Origin: Chitinophagaceae bacterium
Lineage (GTDB): Bacteria; Bacteroidota; Bacteroidia; Chitinophagales; Chitinophagaceae
NCBI GenBank assembly: GCA_023229465.1
Contig: JALNZE010000016.1
Location: 13,419 to 77,418 of the forward strand
Direction: 5' to 3'
DNA: 64,000 bases
This document shows positions 24,453 to 35,211 of this stretch, in pieces. Each line of letters starts with the position of its first letter. The first letter of the stretch is position 1. Below the pieces are notes generated by a model. It was not told the DNA's origin. It worked only from the letters and a program-made list of their open reading frames with translations, and did not search any database. Position numbers and translations under genes: made by a program.

Positions 24453-25060
24453 AGAATAATACTTATAGAAATACATAAATATAATATAACGCTTAATATT
24501 CTGGTGGTTACACTATACAACTTAACCCCAAATATGGATAGGTCATTTTTGAGAATAAAATCATATAAAGACAAGGAAATACTTACGCCGGAATAGAATA
24601 AACAAACGCCTACGGCAATCCAGAAACCCGGTTCCGCAAATAACAGCGCATCATCATCATCGGCAAATCTTTCATAGAGGTATGCCAGTGAAATGGTTGC
24701 CAAAAAAAAGCCTGTAATAATGATATTTGGAATAAAATAGGAAAAGTCTTTCCCGTAGAAAATAAAGCAGATAAAATAGCCGGCAACACTTACGGGAATA
24801 AAAAATAAAATCAGTTTTTTTAAGAGCCTCTTACGGGTTAACTGATAAAAAATATACCCATAAAAAACAGATTCAAGAATTCCAATCAGGTAATTAACAA
24901 TCACGGTTATATTTAAAAAATTTTCAACTAATTCTCCAATAAAAACAAATCCCAGGAATGGCAGGAACCATTTCATGAAAGATTTTTTCAGGCAGGGGTA
25001 ATAGTAAATGGCGACTATAAAGCCAAGTAATTCAAACAGGTTATGAATATAAGTTAGCAT
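24422..25060 (-). CDS. Multi-pass membrane protein, putative partner of the histidine kinase
   Basis: The 212-residue protein is almost entirely hydrophobic, with about six to seven membrane segments (roughly at 7-24, 32-50, 54-72, 82-100, 110-128, 145-165 and 180-203). I recognise no catalytic motif. Its gene overlaps the kinase gene, giving a three-gene unit of membrane protein, kinase and response regulator. A plausible role is as the sensing part for a kinase that lacks its own sensor domain; this is inference from context. Confidence 0.8.
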   Translation of the reverse strand: MLTYIHNLFELLGFIVAIYYYPCLKKSFMKWFLPFLGFVFIGELVENFLNITVIVNYLIGILESVFYGYIFYQLTRKRLLKKLILFFIPVSVAGYFICFIFYGKDFSYFIPNIIITGFFLATISLAYLYERFADDDDALLFAEPGFWIAVGVCLFYSGVSISLSLYDFILKNDLSIFGVKLYSVTTRILSVILYLCISISIILCKEKKRTLS

Positions 25061-25133
25061 GGATCGTTCTTCAGAACAGTTTTTGTATTAATAAATAGCA
25101 TGGGCCATTTCTCCATCCAGTTCCGAAAATAAA

Positions 25134-25161
25134 AAAACGATTGCTAACCAGCAACCGTTTT
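25134..25161. terminator. Bidirectional hairpin terminator
   Basis: AAAACGATTGCT and AGCAACCGTTTT form a 12-base stem with one mismatch and a 4-base loop, with A-runs on the left and T-runs on the right. It sits directly after the stop of the small minus-strand ORF. Confidence 0.6.
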
Positions 25162-25376
25162 TACACCCTATTTTTAAGAACCTGAAAATAGTATTCTCCT
25201 TCTTTATTTTCCGTCTTTTTAGAAAGTAACTGCTTGTTTTCCAGTAGTTTATTCTCTTTACATGCGGTCAGTTCATTGATTAACCGGGCCTGTTCCGCAT
25301 CGTTCCAGTTGGGGTAAGGAAACCCCAACCTCCCAAGCTTACCGGCATTATTACCCAACCAATCGTTACTGAACAA
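25161..25376 (-). pseudogene. Short ORF with TTG start, possibly a gene remnant
   Basis: The 71-residue frame has no ATG; the only usable start is TTG at 25376, and the open frame continues just six codons further upstream. The first half reads like part of a folded protein (LGRLGFPYPNWNDAEQARLINELTA), the second half is a charged helix. I do not recognise it. The missing normal start and protein-like content suggest the 3' end of a decayed gene, but a genuine small gene is not excluded. Confidence 0.4.
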
Positions 25377-25545
25377 TGCCTGATAAACCCCCTTTTAGTG
25401 CATTTTTATACATGAAAGGCAAATCTATCCATTTCGTTGGCCCCGTTTGTACTAAACAGGTGAATACGACCACTCATTTACCGGCACTAAAAAATATTAC
25501 CCCGAAATCAGCCGGTAACTTACATTTGATAACAACCTTAGCCTT

Positions 25546-26484
25546 ATGAGTACCATTCTTGCACTGCAGAACCTGAAAAAATATTATGCCACCCAGAAAG
25601 CGGTGGATGATATCAGTTTTTCCATCAACCAGGGCAGTATTTTTGGTTTACTGGGCCCTAACGGCGCCGGCAAAACCACTTTGCTGCGCATGATTACCGG
25701 CATATTTTACCCGGATAGCGGTCATATCCAGTTTGATGGTAAAACTTTTGATCCCTCCAACGATATTGTAAAGATTGGCTATATGCCCGAGGAGCGGGGC
25801 CTGTATAAAAAAATGAAGATTGGCGAGCAGGCATTATACCTGGCACAACTAAAAGGGTTGAGCAGGAGCGATGCCATGGCAAAGATTAAATTCTGGTTCC
25901 ATCGACTGGAAATGGAAAGCTGGTGGAACAAGAAAGTAGAGGACCTGAGTAAGGGTATGAGCCAGAAACTCCAGTTTGTGATCACTGTATTACATGAACC
26001 TAAGCTGATTATTCTGGATGAACCCTTTAGCGGACTGGACCCGTTGAATGCCAGCCTGATTAAGGATGAAATTTATGGCCTTGCCCAGAGAGGCAGCACC
26101 ATTATCTTCAGTACACACCGCATGGAACAGGTAGAAGAGATCTGTGACCATATTGTGCTGATGAACCTCGGGCAAAAAGTATTAGACGGCACGGTTGCCG
26201 ATATTAAACAACAATTCAAGGAAAACAAATTCGGCATCAGGCTTAGCGAGGTACCTGCCAACCTTAATAGCCCTTTCTTTGACATTGCCGATCAAAAAGC
26301 GAATGTGTTAACGGTTAGAATTAAAGATGGTTACCGGAGTAATGATGTGTTGCAATATTTTTTACAACAAAACCTGAACATAGAATCGTTCAATGAAATA
26401 TTACCATCACTCAATGAAATATTTATCAACCTGGTAGAAGGCACAAAAGCCACTACCAGGGCCTTTCAGCCGGTAAACGATTAA
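25546..26484 (+). CDS. ABC transporter ATP-binding protein (NatA-like, DUF4162)
   Basis: The 312-residue ATPase has Walker A GPNGAGKTTLL (about 36-46), an LSKGMSQKLQF signature, Walker B LIILDEPFSGLDP and a switch histidine in STHRMEQ. A C-terminal DUF4162-like tail follows (about 215-300). It pairs with the permease that starts 38 bases downstream, forming an ABC-2 exporter similar to NatAB sodium exporters. Substrate cannot be assigned from sequence. Confidence 0.94.
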   Translation: MSTILALQNLKKYYATQKAVDDISFSINQGSIFGLLGPNGAGKTTLLRMITGIFYPDSGHIQFDGKTFDPSNDIVKIGYMPEERGLYKKMKIGEQALYLAQLKGLSRSDAMAKIKFWFHRLEMESWWNKKVEDLSKGMSQKLQFVITVLHEPKLIILDEPFSGLDPLNASLIKDEIYGLAQRGSTIIFSTHRMEQVEEICDHIVLMNLGQKVLDGTVADIKQQFKENKFGIRLSEVPANLNSPFFDIADQKANVLTVRIKDGYRSNDVLQYFLQQNLNIESFNEILPSLNEIFINLVEGTKATTRAFQPVND

Positions 26485-26521
26485 TCAACCGAACACCCAA
26501 ATTACTATCAAACTGTTTTTT

Positions 26522-27862
26522 ATGAATAAGACTTTACTAATCATACAAAGAGAATACCTGTCGAGGGTAAAAAATAAAAGATTCCTGCTTACCACACTAT
26601 TGATGCCCATTCTAATTGTTGTGCTCATCGCGGGTATTACTTTTTTATCTATCAAGGGAAAAGACGAACATAAAATAGCCGTAATAGATAATAATGGATT
26701 TTTTAAAGAGAATCTTAAAAATGCAAACGAAGTATTATTCGAGTTTCCTGAAGGAGTGGATACTTCGAACTACCTGAAAAAGGGATATACAGATATTATC
26801 CTGATTCCAAAATTTGATGGCACTGAAAAAACGAATTATTTGATCCGTTCCAAAAAACGGATCAGCATTATTACAGAAAGTATTATAGCCGAAAAGATTA
26901 ACGCGGCTATTGAGGACAAAATGTTGCAGAATGCCGGTATCGATAAATTGCAATTGGATTCTATCCATAACCAATCACAATTTGCCGAATTAAAGGCGGT
27001 AGAAGAGAATGAGAGTGGTGGCAATACGAAAGAAAGCAATGCGGCCCTGTCCTATGGCATTGGTTTTGGCAGTGGCATGCTTATTTATATTACGATGTTT
27101 ATTTATGGCGCCATGGTTATGCGTGGCGTAACGGAAGAAAAGACCAACCGTATTGCCGAGGTAATGGTAAGCAGCGTAAAACCTTTTCAACTCATGTCGG
27201 GCAAGATCATTGGCATTGGGGCGGTTGGGTTAACGCAATTTTTGATGTGGATCATATTGATTATCGGGCTTTCTGCTGTGGCACAGGCATTCATACCGCA
27301 TGATGTGATGGAACAGGTAAAAAATTTACAGCAGGCCAATGGCCAATTACCAGGTGGATCCGCCATGAAAGCCGGAGATGCGGCACAGCAGATATATAAA
27401 GTGCAGCACACCATCAGTACTGCCAACTGGCCCTTAATCATTGGCCTTTTTATTTTTTATTTTCTGGGGGGCTATTTATTTTATGCGGCATTATTTGCCG
27501 CGGTAGGTAGCGTGGTTAGCGATGATCCGCAGGATGCACAGAGTTTGATGTTACCCATTACTATGCCCATTGTATTTTCATTCATCATCATGACCAATGC
27601 CGTGCAGGATCCCAGCACACCCATGGCTGTTTGGGCCAGTATCATACCCTTTAGTTCACCGATGGTAATGATGGCAAGAATCGCTTATGGCATTCCCGGC
27701 ACCGTTCCATACTGGCAACTGGCAGCCAGCATGCTTTCATTGGTTGGCGGACTTGTTTTCACTACCTGGTTAAGCGGAAAAATTTACCGGACAGGAATAC
27801 TCATGTATGGCAAGAAAGTAAACTGGAAAGAAATGGGGAAATGGCTGATGAGAAAAAACTAG
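26522..27862 (+). CDS. ABC-2 type permease (NatB-like)
   Basis: The 446-residue protein has one N-terminal membrane helix (about 22-44), a large periplasmic domain (about 50-170) and a cluster of five or so helices in the second half. The segment MVMRGVTEEKTNRIAEVMVSS after the second helix is typical of NatB-like permeases. It ends five bases before the convergent sprA stop. It is the membrane partner of the ATPase encoded just upstream. Confidence 0.92.
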   Translation: MNKTLLIIQREYLSRVKNKRFLLTTLLMPILIVVLIAGITFLSIKGKDEHKIAVIDNNGFFKENLKNANEVLFEFPEGVDTSNYLKKGYTDIILIPKFDGTEKTNYLIRSKKRISIITESIIAEKINAAIEDKMLQNAGIDKLQLDSIHNQSQFAELKAVEENESGGNTKESNAALSYGIGFGSGMLIYITMFIYGAMVMRGVTEEKTNRIAEVMVSSVKPFQLMSGKIIGIGAVGLTQFLMWIILIIGLSAVAQAFIPHDVMEQVKNLQQANGQLPGGSAMKAGDAAQQIYKVQHTISTANWPLIIGLFIFYFLGGYLFYAALFAAVGSVVSDDPQDAQSLMLPITMPIVFSFIIMTNAVQDPSTPMAVWASIIPFSSPMVMMARIAYGIPGTVPYWQLAASMLSLVGGLVFTTWLSGKIYRTGILMYGKKVNWKEMGKWLMRKN

Positions 27863-27866
27863 AGAA

Positions 27867-30800
27867 CTACTGTGCCAGTGAAATTCTGATGTTTACCCCT
27901 GCCCTGGTGTTGGTAATCGGCGCCGAAGTGGATATATACGGTATCACTTTTCGCTGATCAAAGAAGAATTTAATATTGATCCGGTTATTGATCACATAAT
28001 CTATGGATGGCTGGATAGATATATCTTTTTGTCCGCCGGTTCCATAAGCATTCGACTGGTCAAGGCGGCTATTGCTGTTCGACACATCACGTACCGACAC
28101 ATCAAGTCTCATGGTAAGATCATTCTGTAATTTCTTTCCCTTTCCACCAGGCAGTGTAAAAGGCAGGTTAACGCCTTTCTTTCTGAACCCAATACCAAAT
28201 ACCCAGTCTGTACTCCTGCCCTCACTTAACTGGTAATCAATCAAACTTAAGCTGAGAGTACGGCTTTTACGGTATTCGAATTTCAGGTTGAGTTGATCAA
28301 CTGTTGTTACATCAATCCCTATCAAGGGTTCAAACCCTTCTTTAACCGTAATATTCGGCACCAGGAAATAAGGAATATAGTTACCACTAACGGTATCGAT
28401 AAAGCCGGGGGCGCTAAACCTAAACGGATCCTGGTACAGTAAGGCACTGTTAAAACTATTCATACTCAGCGTACCATTGTACCCATGGGTAATAATGATA
28501 TTACTGAATATAGCAGCCATGGCTGGTGAACTGCTTAACCCTGTGTAGGTAAATTTCCAGTTAGGTCTTGGCAGAATACCTGCAAAAGGATTTGAGCTGA
28601 TTTTGGTATTGGATTGTTTGATCAAAGCAATGTTATTAGGATCCTTACCTGTATAGGCTGCAATAAAAGCCGGCAGCAATACATCCTGCGCATAACGTCC
28701 ATACCCCCTGGCAAAACCATCCGCAGAAAATTTTTGTCCGGCGGGCAATGTCTGCCAATAAGGGTTCTGCTCCGCAACCCGCTTAGAAACAATGAGCCTG
28801 TTATCCTGGAATGTTTGGAAGGTTGCAGATAATTCATTCGGATTATGCTTGCCAAACAGGGTATTAAAAGCAATGTAAGAAACGCTGAACCCTCCACTGG
28901 ATAAGGGGTTCAGGTGATTAAGTCCGGAGCGCCCCGTAGTATCTTTAAAAATTTCGGAGTATTCTTTGGTGAATGATTTATCAAGGTGCAGGTCAATGGT
29001 AAATTCCCTGATGGGCTCTAACTGCGCGGTAATACTAAACCGCTGTTCAAAAGATTGTCTGAAAAGGAAATTGAAGGTGCTGTCGCGGGTAATCAATCCG
29101 GCCGATGCTTTTTTATTCAGCCACCCTGTATCCGGTTGTTTTCCAAAAACATAATCCAGGCCAGGGGCCATCGTACCCCAGTTCTGTCCAAGATATTGCG
29201 TACTGTCCATATACCCCGGTACCCGGCTTCTGTAATTTTCTGCATATTGAACATTCACATTTCGAACCATGGTCATTAATTTACCGGCAGCCCTGGTAAA
29301 TCCTCCTAACTGAAGTGGTTCATTTGCCTTTGCTAATCTTTCGGCAATACGGGCATCCCTTTTTTGCATGCGCCATTTAGTAAGCGCCTCTTTTCTTTTT
29401 TTACCTTTTAATCCTTTTACCACTTCAGCTTTACTAAGGATAGTTGTTCCTAAGGCATTTTTATTCTTAGCATCTTTTACATCAACCGGGTTAGTAGCAT
29501 TTGCTTTGGGTTTAGGAACGGGAATATCATCCAAAGCCCGCAGCCACTTGGATTTTGCATATAAAGTAGCAAAGTTAAATTGCGCGTTAAGATTATTTTC
29601 CTGGGAATTTTCTATGGTATTACCCAGGTTAATGGCTATACGGCTTGCACCCACCCAGTTATAAGAAGTACCATAACTGAAACGGGCATTGATCCAATCT
29701 GTTAATGGAAATTTATTGAAAGGTATATTGTAATTGAGCGTTACTTTTTGTTGGTATACCGTGTTACGCCCGCCTTTCAAAAAATTTTCCTGAACAGTAT
29801 CTTTTTTAGCTTTGGTATCAATCCTGCCAAAAGGCTCATCAACTCTTGCATTATTGGTAGCATTGAAATCCAGGTTCAGGGAACGGGAAAGATCCCAGCG
29901 CATACCATAAAAACGATCGAAGGTAAAATACTTATCATAGGTAGTATCTACCCGTTCCACTCTGCTGTCTGCGGTATTTACAATTCTTGGAATGAACTCA
30001 CCAAACTGCCGGTTAATATCAGCCCTGAAACTCAGGTAAGAAGGCTTCAGGTTAAAATTAAAATCCCTGAAAAGGGCCAACCAGGGTGTTCGTGTTTTGA
30101 TGAAATTTTTAAAGGGTTCAATGTATGTATTCTGTCCTGCAAACGTGTACCCCAATCCACCCCGTTGTTTGGTTACTTTATTTTGTAATACCAGCGGACT
30201 GGTTTGTGATATTTGAGAATAGGCATAGCTAAAATCAAAATTGCTCAACCGCAATAAACCTGGTTTATTACTACCTGCCAATACCCTTACATTGGTAAAG
30301 TTGATGGTCTTAATAGTAGTTTGATCTACGGCCGCATTGCGGATAGAATCTCTTTTTTCTTTTGGTGAGGCATTCAGTTTCTCTTTGTATTTAACATCCA
30401 TATCGTATGGATCGAATTGCGGTGTTAGCATGGTTTTATTAATACTGGCATAAACCGGCAGGGATAACCTGGCATTCCTGGGCAATAACTTACCGGCATC
30501 AATGGTTGCGGCGGCATCAAACTGAACAAGGTTATCTTTTACCCTTTCATTCACGCGCTGTTCAATGGTTCCAAATCCCTGTGTATGTGTATTGGCAGAA
30601 ACAGAAATCGAACCAAGGTCTGCAAGTGTCAGGTCTACCCTGCCCAATGCGGCCCATCCGCCATTTTCATCCAGTTGTGATAAGCGCAGTTCATTCACCC
30701 AAACTTCTGTATTGATGATGGCTCCATCCGGCTTCCATGGGTTTTCTATCGCTACCATGATGCCTCTCACTTCTCCAAGATTAGGATTTCCCAGAATGGA

Positions 30801-33800
30801 TACTGTTTTATTATCCAGTACCGACCGGTAAATAGCTGAAATGGGGGCGCCTGAATTATTTCTTTTCAGTTTAAGATCAATCAGGGAACGCAAACTGAAA
30901 TCCAGGTTGTTTTCTGTGGGCCATACTTTATCTTCCTGCCCCCGGACATACCTGCCCGGCGCCGTGATCTTTAATGGAATTTTGATTTCATAGTAGTTAT
31001 TCAGGAAGTCTTGTCCAATCCTGACTATCGCGTACATTTCATTATCCTTCAACGGTCGCTCACCCGTTATGGATTCGGCATGCAGGTACATAGATAATTT
31101 ACCATATTGCCTGATATCCAGGTTGAGTGTTTTAAAAACACCTCTTGCATCACCACTGTACAGGTTTTTAATTTTTAAGCTCATCGCCTGCTCATTTTGT
31201 TGCAGGTTAACGCCATTATTACTCAATAACTGTACCCGTTCCACACCGGGGGGCATAATATAATTAACCGGTTGCCGGCTGCTGTTTTCTTCCAGGCTAA
31301 CCGCCAGTGTATTCAAAACAGTGCCGCCGGTATTATTGATGGGTGTGTATGATCCTGTGGTATCAATGTTATAAGCAAACTGCCTCCATTGGTTTCTTAC
31401 CAGGTCCAGCCTGGCCAAACGCAATACAACAGAATCTTCGAAATCCGTTAAATACATTCTTGCGAAACGGATAGATTTAAAATCCGGAATGCTGCCAATT
31501 TTTTTTGAATAGCCCCTAACAGGAACACGGAATAAAAACCAGTCTTCTGTTCTTCTAATACCATCCGGTGAGTTAACGGCTATTTTTCTTTTATCAGTGA
31601 TATAAGGCGTTACACCCACATCCATTCCGGGTTTTAGCTGTATCTCATATTCATAATAGGTTTCAGATTCGTTCAATGTATTATCGCGGTTCAAGTCTTC
31701 ATTATCCGGATACAAAGTAGCAGCGGACGTAAACTGGCCCCCTGTTGCAGCAAGGGGAGAATTGCCCTGCGGGTTATTAAAATTTTTATACCTGCCCAGT
31801 ATACCGGTGCCTGATCCATCAAACACAGGATCGCGGTACCATTTATAATTATCATTAGACGGGTCGGCCAATGCTTTTTGATACAGCGGAGAACCGGCGC
31901 CAAAATTAGCGGCCAGTTTATCCAGTACATATCCCTTTTTTCTCCGTTCAGCGGCATCATCCAGGCCATCAAACCCAACATCCTGGTACGGCCTGTCATC
32001 GGGGTTATTACTAAATGCCTGCGTAATCTGTATCGGGTTCACCGGTGTTTTTCCCCAGGTATTGGTACTGTCTACCGCGGCAGGAATAGAGGGTGTATTC
32101 ATCCCATTCTCATAAAAACGTCTTCCGTCTTTTAAAATATCTTCGCTTGTATTACCCAGGTTCAGGTACAGTTTTCCACCATTGCTGGCAGGATTTTTTA
32201 TAAATGGATCCTGTATCCAAAATTCTATATACTCAATATTGCCCGTTTCAAAATCTGTCTGATCAATAGAACGCATCAGACCACCCCAGCGACTTGCGGG
32301 CCTTGTTAATTTTCCATTGGCATCCATTTCTGTTTTGCGTGATTCAAAATTATAGGGACCTCTTTCTGTTGGATAATAGGCGAGATCGAAAGTGGATGTT
32401 TGTACATCTGTAATATTCGTGGTACGCTGTGGAAATATTTCATTGGTAAAAACCTGTCTCACCCGCGGATCGCTTAATTCTGCCAGGTTTCTGCGTAGCG
32501 GATTGTTCGGGCTGTTCCTGTCCTGCAGGTTGGGTTCAATATTATACCAGGCCAGTTTGGCGCGGTTGAAATTATAGTCGATAGAATCGGTAAGGCTTGC
32601 TTCCGGAAATTTAGGGTTACCCTGGGGGGTAGAAGCCAATGCCCAGGCAACCAGCGGAAACCGCAGATCAATGCTGGTTCTGGTTCCCTCAAAATCATCT
32701 AAAAAGATCAGGCCCTGATCGCCGGCTCCAATCTGTGAGGGATGGCCGGGTTTAAGTACGGCAGCTTCACCATAGGCGGTTATAGACGACCTGGCCCTTG
32801 TTGAATAGAAAGGCAATTTATCAAGTAAACGGGTAAGGCCGGGCAGTTCCGACTGATACCTGAAATCAAGGCCATACATGGTATTTTTAATGGGGTCATC
32901 ACCATAGGCCATTTTAGTAAAGAAGGGCCGCTCTGATAAACGAACCATTGACGCGCCCAGGGATAATTTTCTACTGGCCAGGTAATCAACCCGTAAACCC
33001 GTAAAATTTCTTTGCTGAATGCCAAAGCCCGCATTGTTTTCGAAGGATACTTTTACGGGCACATTGGAGCTGAGAATACCGGCATTTAATATTTTAACCG
33101 ACCCCAGGTTATAATCAATCGTATAGTCTACCCCTTCCCGCAAAACCTGTCCGCCCGCGGTTACCGAAACGGAACCCGGTGGAATATTAAATGCATTCAG
33201 GTTTATTTCAGAACCGCCCGCACTGCCTTTTACCTGCCCCTGCATTACAAAGCGGTTCAGGTTGGCATAGGTTTGCGCGATGGCTTTGATAGAATCGTAC
33301 AACTGGTAATACACATATTTTTTGCGCATGGCAAGTGGTTGCCCTGCAAAAGCAAGTGTATCCAGGTCACGCCCAAAGGGCTCGAGTACCGGAAAAATTA
33401 CCCGGCCCATCTGCGATAAGATGGTGAAGCCTTCTATATAATCAAATACCCCATCCGGCTGCGGATCATTCCGGTTATTCAGCCTGTCGAGATTTAATAT
33501 TCGCAATAACGATTTTCCATCCGCGGAGGGAGCCGTTTCCGGCAAATATCTTTTCAGTCCGCCGCTGGGTTCTTCATACAAAACATTCAGTTTAAAATCA
33601 TCTTTCTGTATACCGCCAAACAGGTCCAGGGAATATACGTTTTTCATCATCCAGCCCCAGGTGGGCAGTTCAACCCTTTGAGAAGTGGCTTTTAATAATT
33701 TCAGGAACAATACTTTCTGAACGCCCCTGGTCGAATCCAGTGCCACATCCTGCGAAAATTCACCTACCTGGTAAACCCTGCCATTGTATGTGTACTGATA

Positions 33801-35138
33801 GGCCACAGCCAATACCTCATCTGATTGTAATTGTACATTGATCGAAACAAAACCAACCTGCGGATTAAAATAATATTCTGAAGGACTTAATTTTCTGGCA
33901 AAGGTTTTTTCATAATCATCCACAGGTCGCAGGCCCTTGGATAATAACAGTGTATTGATGAAGGCAGGGTTACGTGCATTGGAATTTCCAGCCAGTGATG
34001 CATACAAATCATTCGCGCCATTGGCGGGTAACGGATTGGTGGTAAGCGACTGAACCGCGGAGTTATAAGGTTTACTTTCAGCAAGATCCATTAAACCCAC
34101 AATATCACGTGCATCGGTGGTGGCGCCTGTACGATTGGTAACCCATACTTCCATTCGCTGAATCTGCACCTGCGAGTTAACAACAGGCAGCCTGGCCATG
34201 GTAGTATTAAAATTATTACGGTAGTACTGTCCTAATAAAAAGTGACGGTTTTCTTCATAGTCATCCAGTTTTTTTTGAAAGTTGGTAGAGGCTGTACCGC
34301 CCTGCAGTCCAACTGATTGGCGGGTAGACCGTTGATTGGCGATGGCGCCGGTAATAAAAACTTTACCAAACTGTAATTGCGATTTAATACCGAATAAATT
34401 CTGCGCGCTGGGTATTAAGGTGCTCCTCGACTGGAAAGAGATATTTCCCGCTTCAAGGCTTTTGATGATCTCATCATCCATGCCTTTGTAATCCAGTTTT
34501 AGCTGATTATCGAATCCAAAATTGGTAAAAGTGCTGTAATTAATAGGGAACTTAAGCTTATCTCCAATATTGGCATTAACGTTCAGTTTGGCATCCATAT
34601 TAAAATCAAAACCGCCATTTTTTCTGGCCCTTTCTGGTAAGGTAGGATTCTCAATATTCTGTCCCTGGTAACCCGCCATAATATTTACTTCACCCGATGG
34701 TCTGATATCTACTTTCAATCCATTACCGGTAATACCAAAAATGCGGTCGAATAATTTATCGTATACCCGCATTTTGGGACGTGGTGATTTTAAATTGATG
34801 GTGGTTAATGCATCCGATCTTTTCTTGAAATAATCTGTTTCCGCTTTTTTAGATTCCAGGCGCCAGAATTCATCATAAGTAAGCACAGCAGGAACCCGGT
34901 AATATTTGCCGCCTATTTTTTCTGTAATATAATATTGCTTCGTTTTTGGGTCGTATTGAATATCCCTTTTAATAAGTGAGTTATCGCGGATATCGAATGG
35001 ATTTTTGCTTTGTGCCGACAATGGATCACCCCGCCTGTCGCTAATGGGATAGTGAAGGGAATCTTTCTGTTGTGCCCTGGCAGAGAAAGCCGATAGCAGC
35101 AGAAAGGCAATACTGATAAAATACCGGGGTAACTTCAA
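27867..35138 (-). CDS. sprA: SprA/Sov, outer-membrane translocon of the type IX secretion system
   Basis: The 2423-residue protein, among the largest beta-barrels known, has a signal peptide ending near residue 22 (FSARAQ). It shows the SprA N-terminal pattern (YPISDRRGDPLS, YDEFWRLESKKAETDYFKKRSD, GSGEVNIMAGYQGQNIENPTLPERAR-like segment), long repeats of barrel strands, and a C-terminal aromatic ending typical of outer-membrane proteins. It forms the export channel for T9SS cargo and is needed for gliding where that occurs. It lies 73 bases downstream of ruvA on the same strand, an order also seen in Flavobacterium. Confidence 0.96.
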   Translation of the reverse strand: MKLPRYFISIAFLLLSAFSARAQQKDSLHYPISDRRGDPLSAQSKNPFDIRDNSLIKRDIQYDPKTKQYYITEKIGGKYYRVPAVLTYDEFWRLESKKAETDYFKKRSDALTTINLKSPRPKMRVYDKLFDRIFGITGNGLKVDIRPSGEVNIMAGYQGQNIENPTLPERARKNGGFDFNMDAKLNVNANIGDKLKFPINYSTFTNFGFDNQLKLDYKGMDDEIIKSLEAGNISFQSRSTLIPSAQNLFGIKSQLQFGKVFITGAIANQRSTRQSVGLQGGTASTNFQKKLDDYEENRHFLLGQYYRNNFNTTMARLPVVNSQVQIQRMEVWVTNRTGATTDARDIVGLMDLAESKPYNSAVQSLTTNPLPANGANDLYASLAGNSNARNPAFINTLLLSKGLRPVDDYEKTFARKLSPSEYYFNPQVGFVSINVQLQSDEVLAVAYQYTYNGRVYQVGEFSQDVALDSTRGVQKVLFLKLLKATSQRVELPTWGWMMKNVYSLDLFGGIQKDDFKLNVLYEEPSGGLKRYLPETAPSADGKSLLRILNLDRLNNRNDPQPDGVFDYIEGFTILSQMGRVIFPVLEPFGRDLDTLAFAGQPLAMRKKYVYYQLYDSIKAIAQTYANLNRFVMQGQVKGSAGGSEINLNAFNIPPGSVSVTAGGQVLREGVDYTIDYNLGSVKILNAGILSSNVPVKVSFENNAGFGIQQRNFTGLRVDYLASRKLSLGASMVRLSERPFFTKMAYGDDPIKNTMYGLDFRYQSELPGLTRLLDKLPFYSTRARSSITAYGEAAVLKPGHPSQIGAGDQGLIFLDDFEGTRTSIDLRFPLVAWALASTPQGNPKFPEASLTDSIDYNFNRAKLAWYNIEPNLQDRNSPNNPLRRNLAELSDPRVRQVFTNEIFPQRTTNITDVQTSTFDLAYYPTERGPYNFESRKTEMDANGKLTRPASRWGGLMRSIDQTDFETGNIEYIEFWIQDPFIKNPASNGGKLYLNLGNTSEDILKDGRRFYENGMNTPSIPAAVDSTNTWGKTPVNPIQITQAFSNNPDDRPYQDVGFDGLDDAAERRKKGYVLDKLAANFGAGSPLYQKALADPSNDNYKWYRDPVFDGSGTGILGRYKNFNNPQGNSPLAATGGQFTSAATLYPDNEDLNRDNTLNESETYYEYEIQLKPGMDVGVTPYITDKRKIAVNSPDGIRRTEDWFLFRVPVRGYSKKIGSIPDFKSIRFARMYLTDFEDSVVLRLARLDLVRNQWRQFAYNIDTTGSYTPINNTGGTVLNTLAVSLEENSSRQPVNYIMPPGVERVQLLSNNGVNLQQNEQAMSLKIKNLYSGDARGVFKTLNLDIRQYGKLSMYLHAESITGERPLKDNEMYAIVRIGQDFLNNYYEIKIPLKITAPGRYVRGQEDKVWPTENNLDFSLRSLIDLKLKRNNSGAPISAIYRSVLDNKTVSILGNPNLGEVRGIMVAIENPWKPDGAIINTEVWVNELRLSQLDENGGWAALGRVDLTLADLGSISVSANTHTQGFGTIEQRVNERVKDNLVQFDAAATIDAGKLLPRNARLSLPVYASINKTMLTPQFDPYDMDVKYKEKLNASPKEKRDSIRNAAVDQTTIKTINFTNVRVLAGSNKPGLLRLSNFDFSYAYSQISQTSPLVLQNKVTKQRGGLGYTFAGQNTYIEPFKNFIKTRTPWLALFRDFNFNLKPSYLSFRADINRQFGEFIPRIVNTADSRVERVDTTYDKYFTFDRFYGMRWDLSRSLNLDFNATNNARVDEPFGRIDTKAKKDTVQENFLKGGRNTVYQQKVTLNYNIPFNKFPLTDWINARFSYGTSYNWVGASRIAINLGNTIENSQENNLNAQFNFATLYAKSKWLRALDDIPVPKPKANATNPVDVKDAKNKNALGTTILSKAEVVKGLKGKKRKEALTKWRMQKRDARIAERLAKANEPLQLGGFTRAAGKLMTMVRNVNVQYAENYRSRVPGYMDSTQYLGQNWGTMAPGLDYVFGKQPDTGWLNKKASAGLITRDSTFNFLFRQSFEQRFSITAQLEPIREFTIDLHLDKSFTKEYSEIFKDTTGRSGLNHLNPLSSGGFSVSYIAFNTLFGKHNPNELSATFQTFQDNRLIVSKRVAEQNPYWQTLPAGQKFSADGFARGYGRYAQDVLLPAFIAAYTGKDPNNIALIKQSNTKISSNPFAGILPRPNWKFTYTGLSSSPAMAAIFSNIIITHGYNGTLSMNSFNSALLYQDPFRFSAPGFIDTVSGNYIPYFLVPNITVKEGFEPLIGIDVTTVDQLNLKFEYRKSRTLSLSLIDYQLSEGRSTDWVFGIGFRKKGVNLPFTLPGGKGKKLQNDLTMRLDVSVRDVSNSNSRLDQSNAYGTGGQKDISIQPSIDYVINNRINIKFFFDQRKVIPYISTSAPITNTRAGVNIRISLAQ

Positions 35139-35211
35139 ACAGTTAGTCTTGTTTAAGTAGATGTAAATGCGATAATAACAAATACTGGTTAAGTAGAAGT
35201 AGAACGATAGA

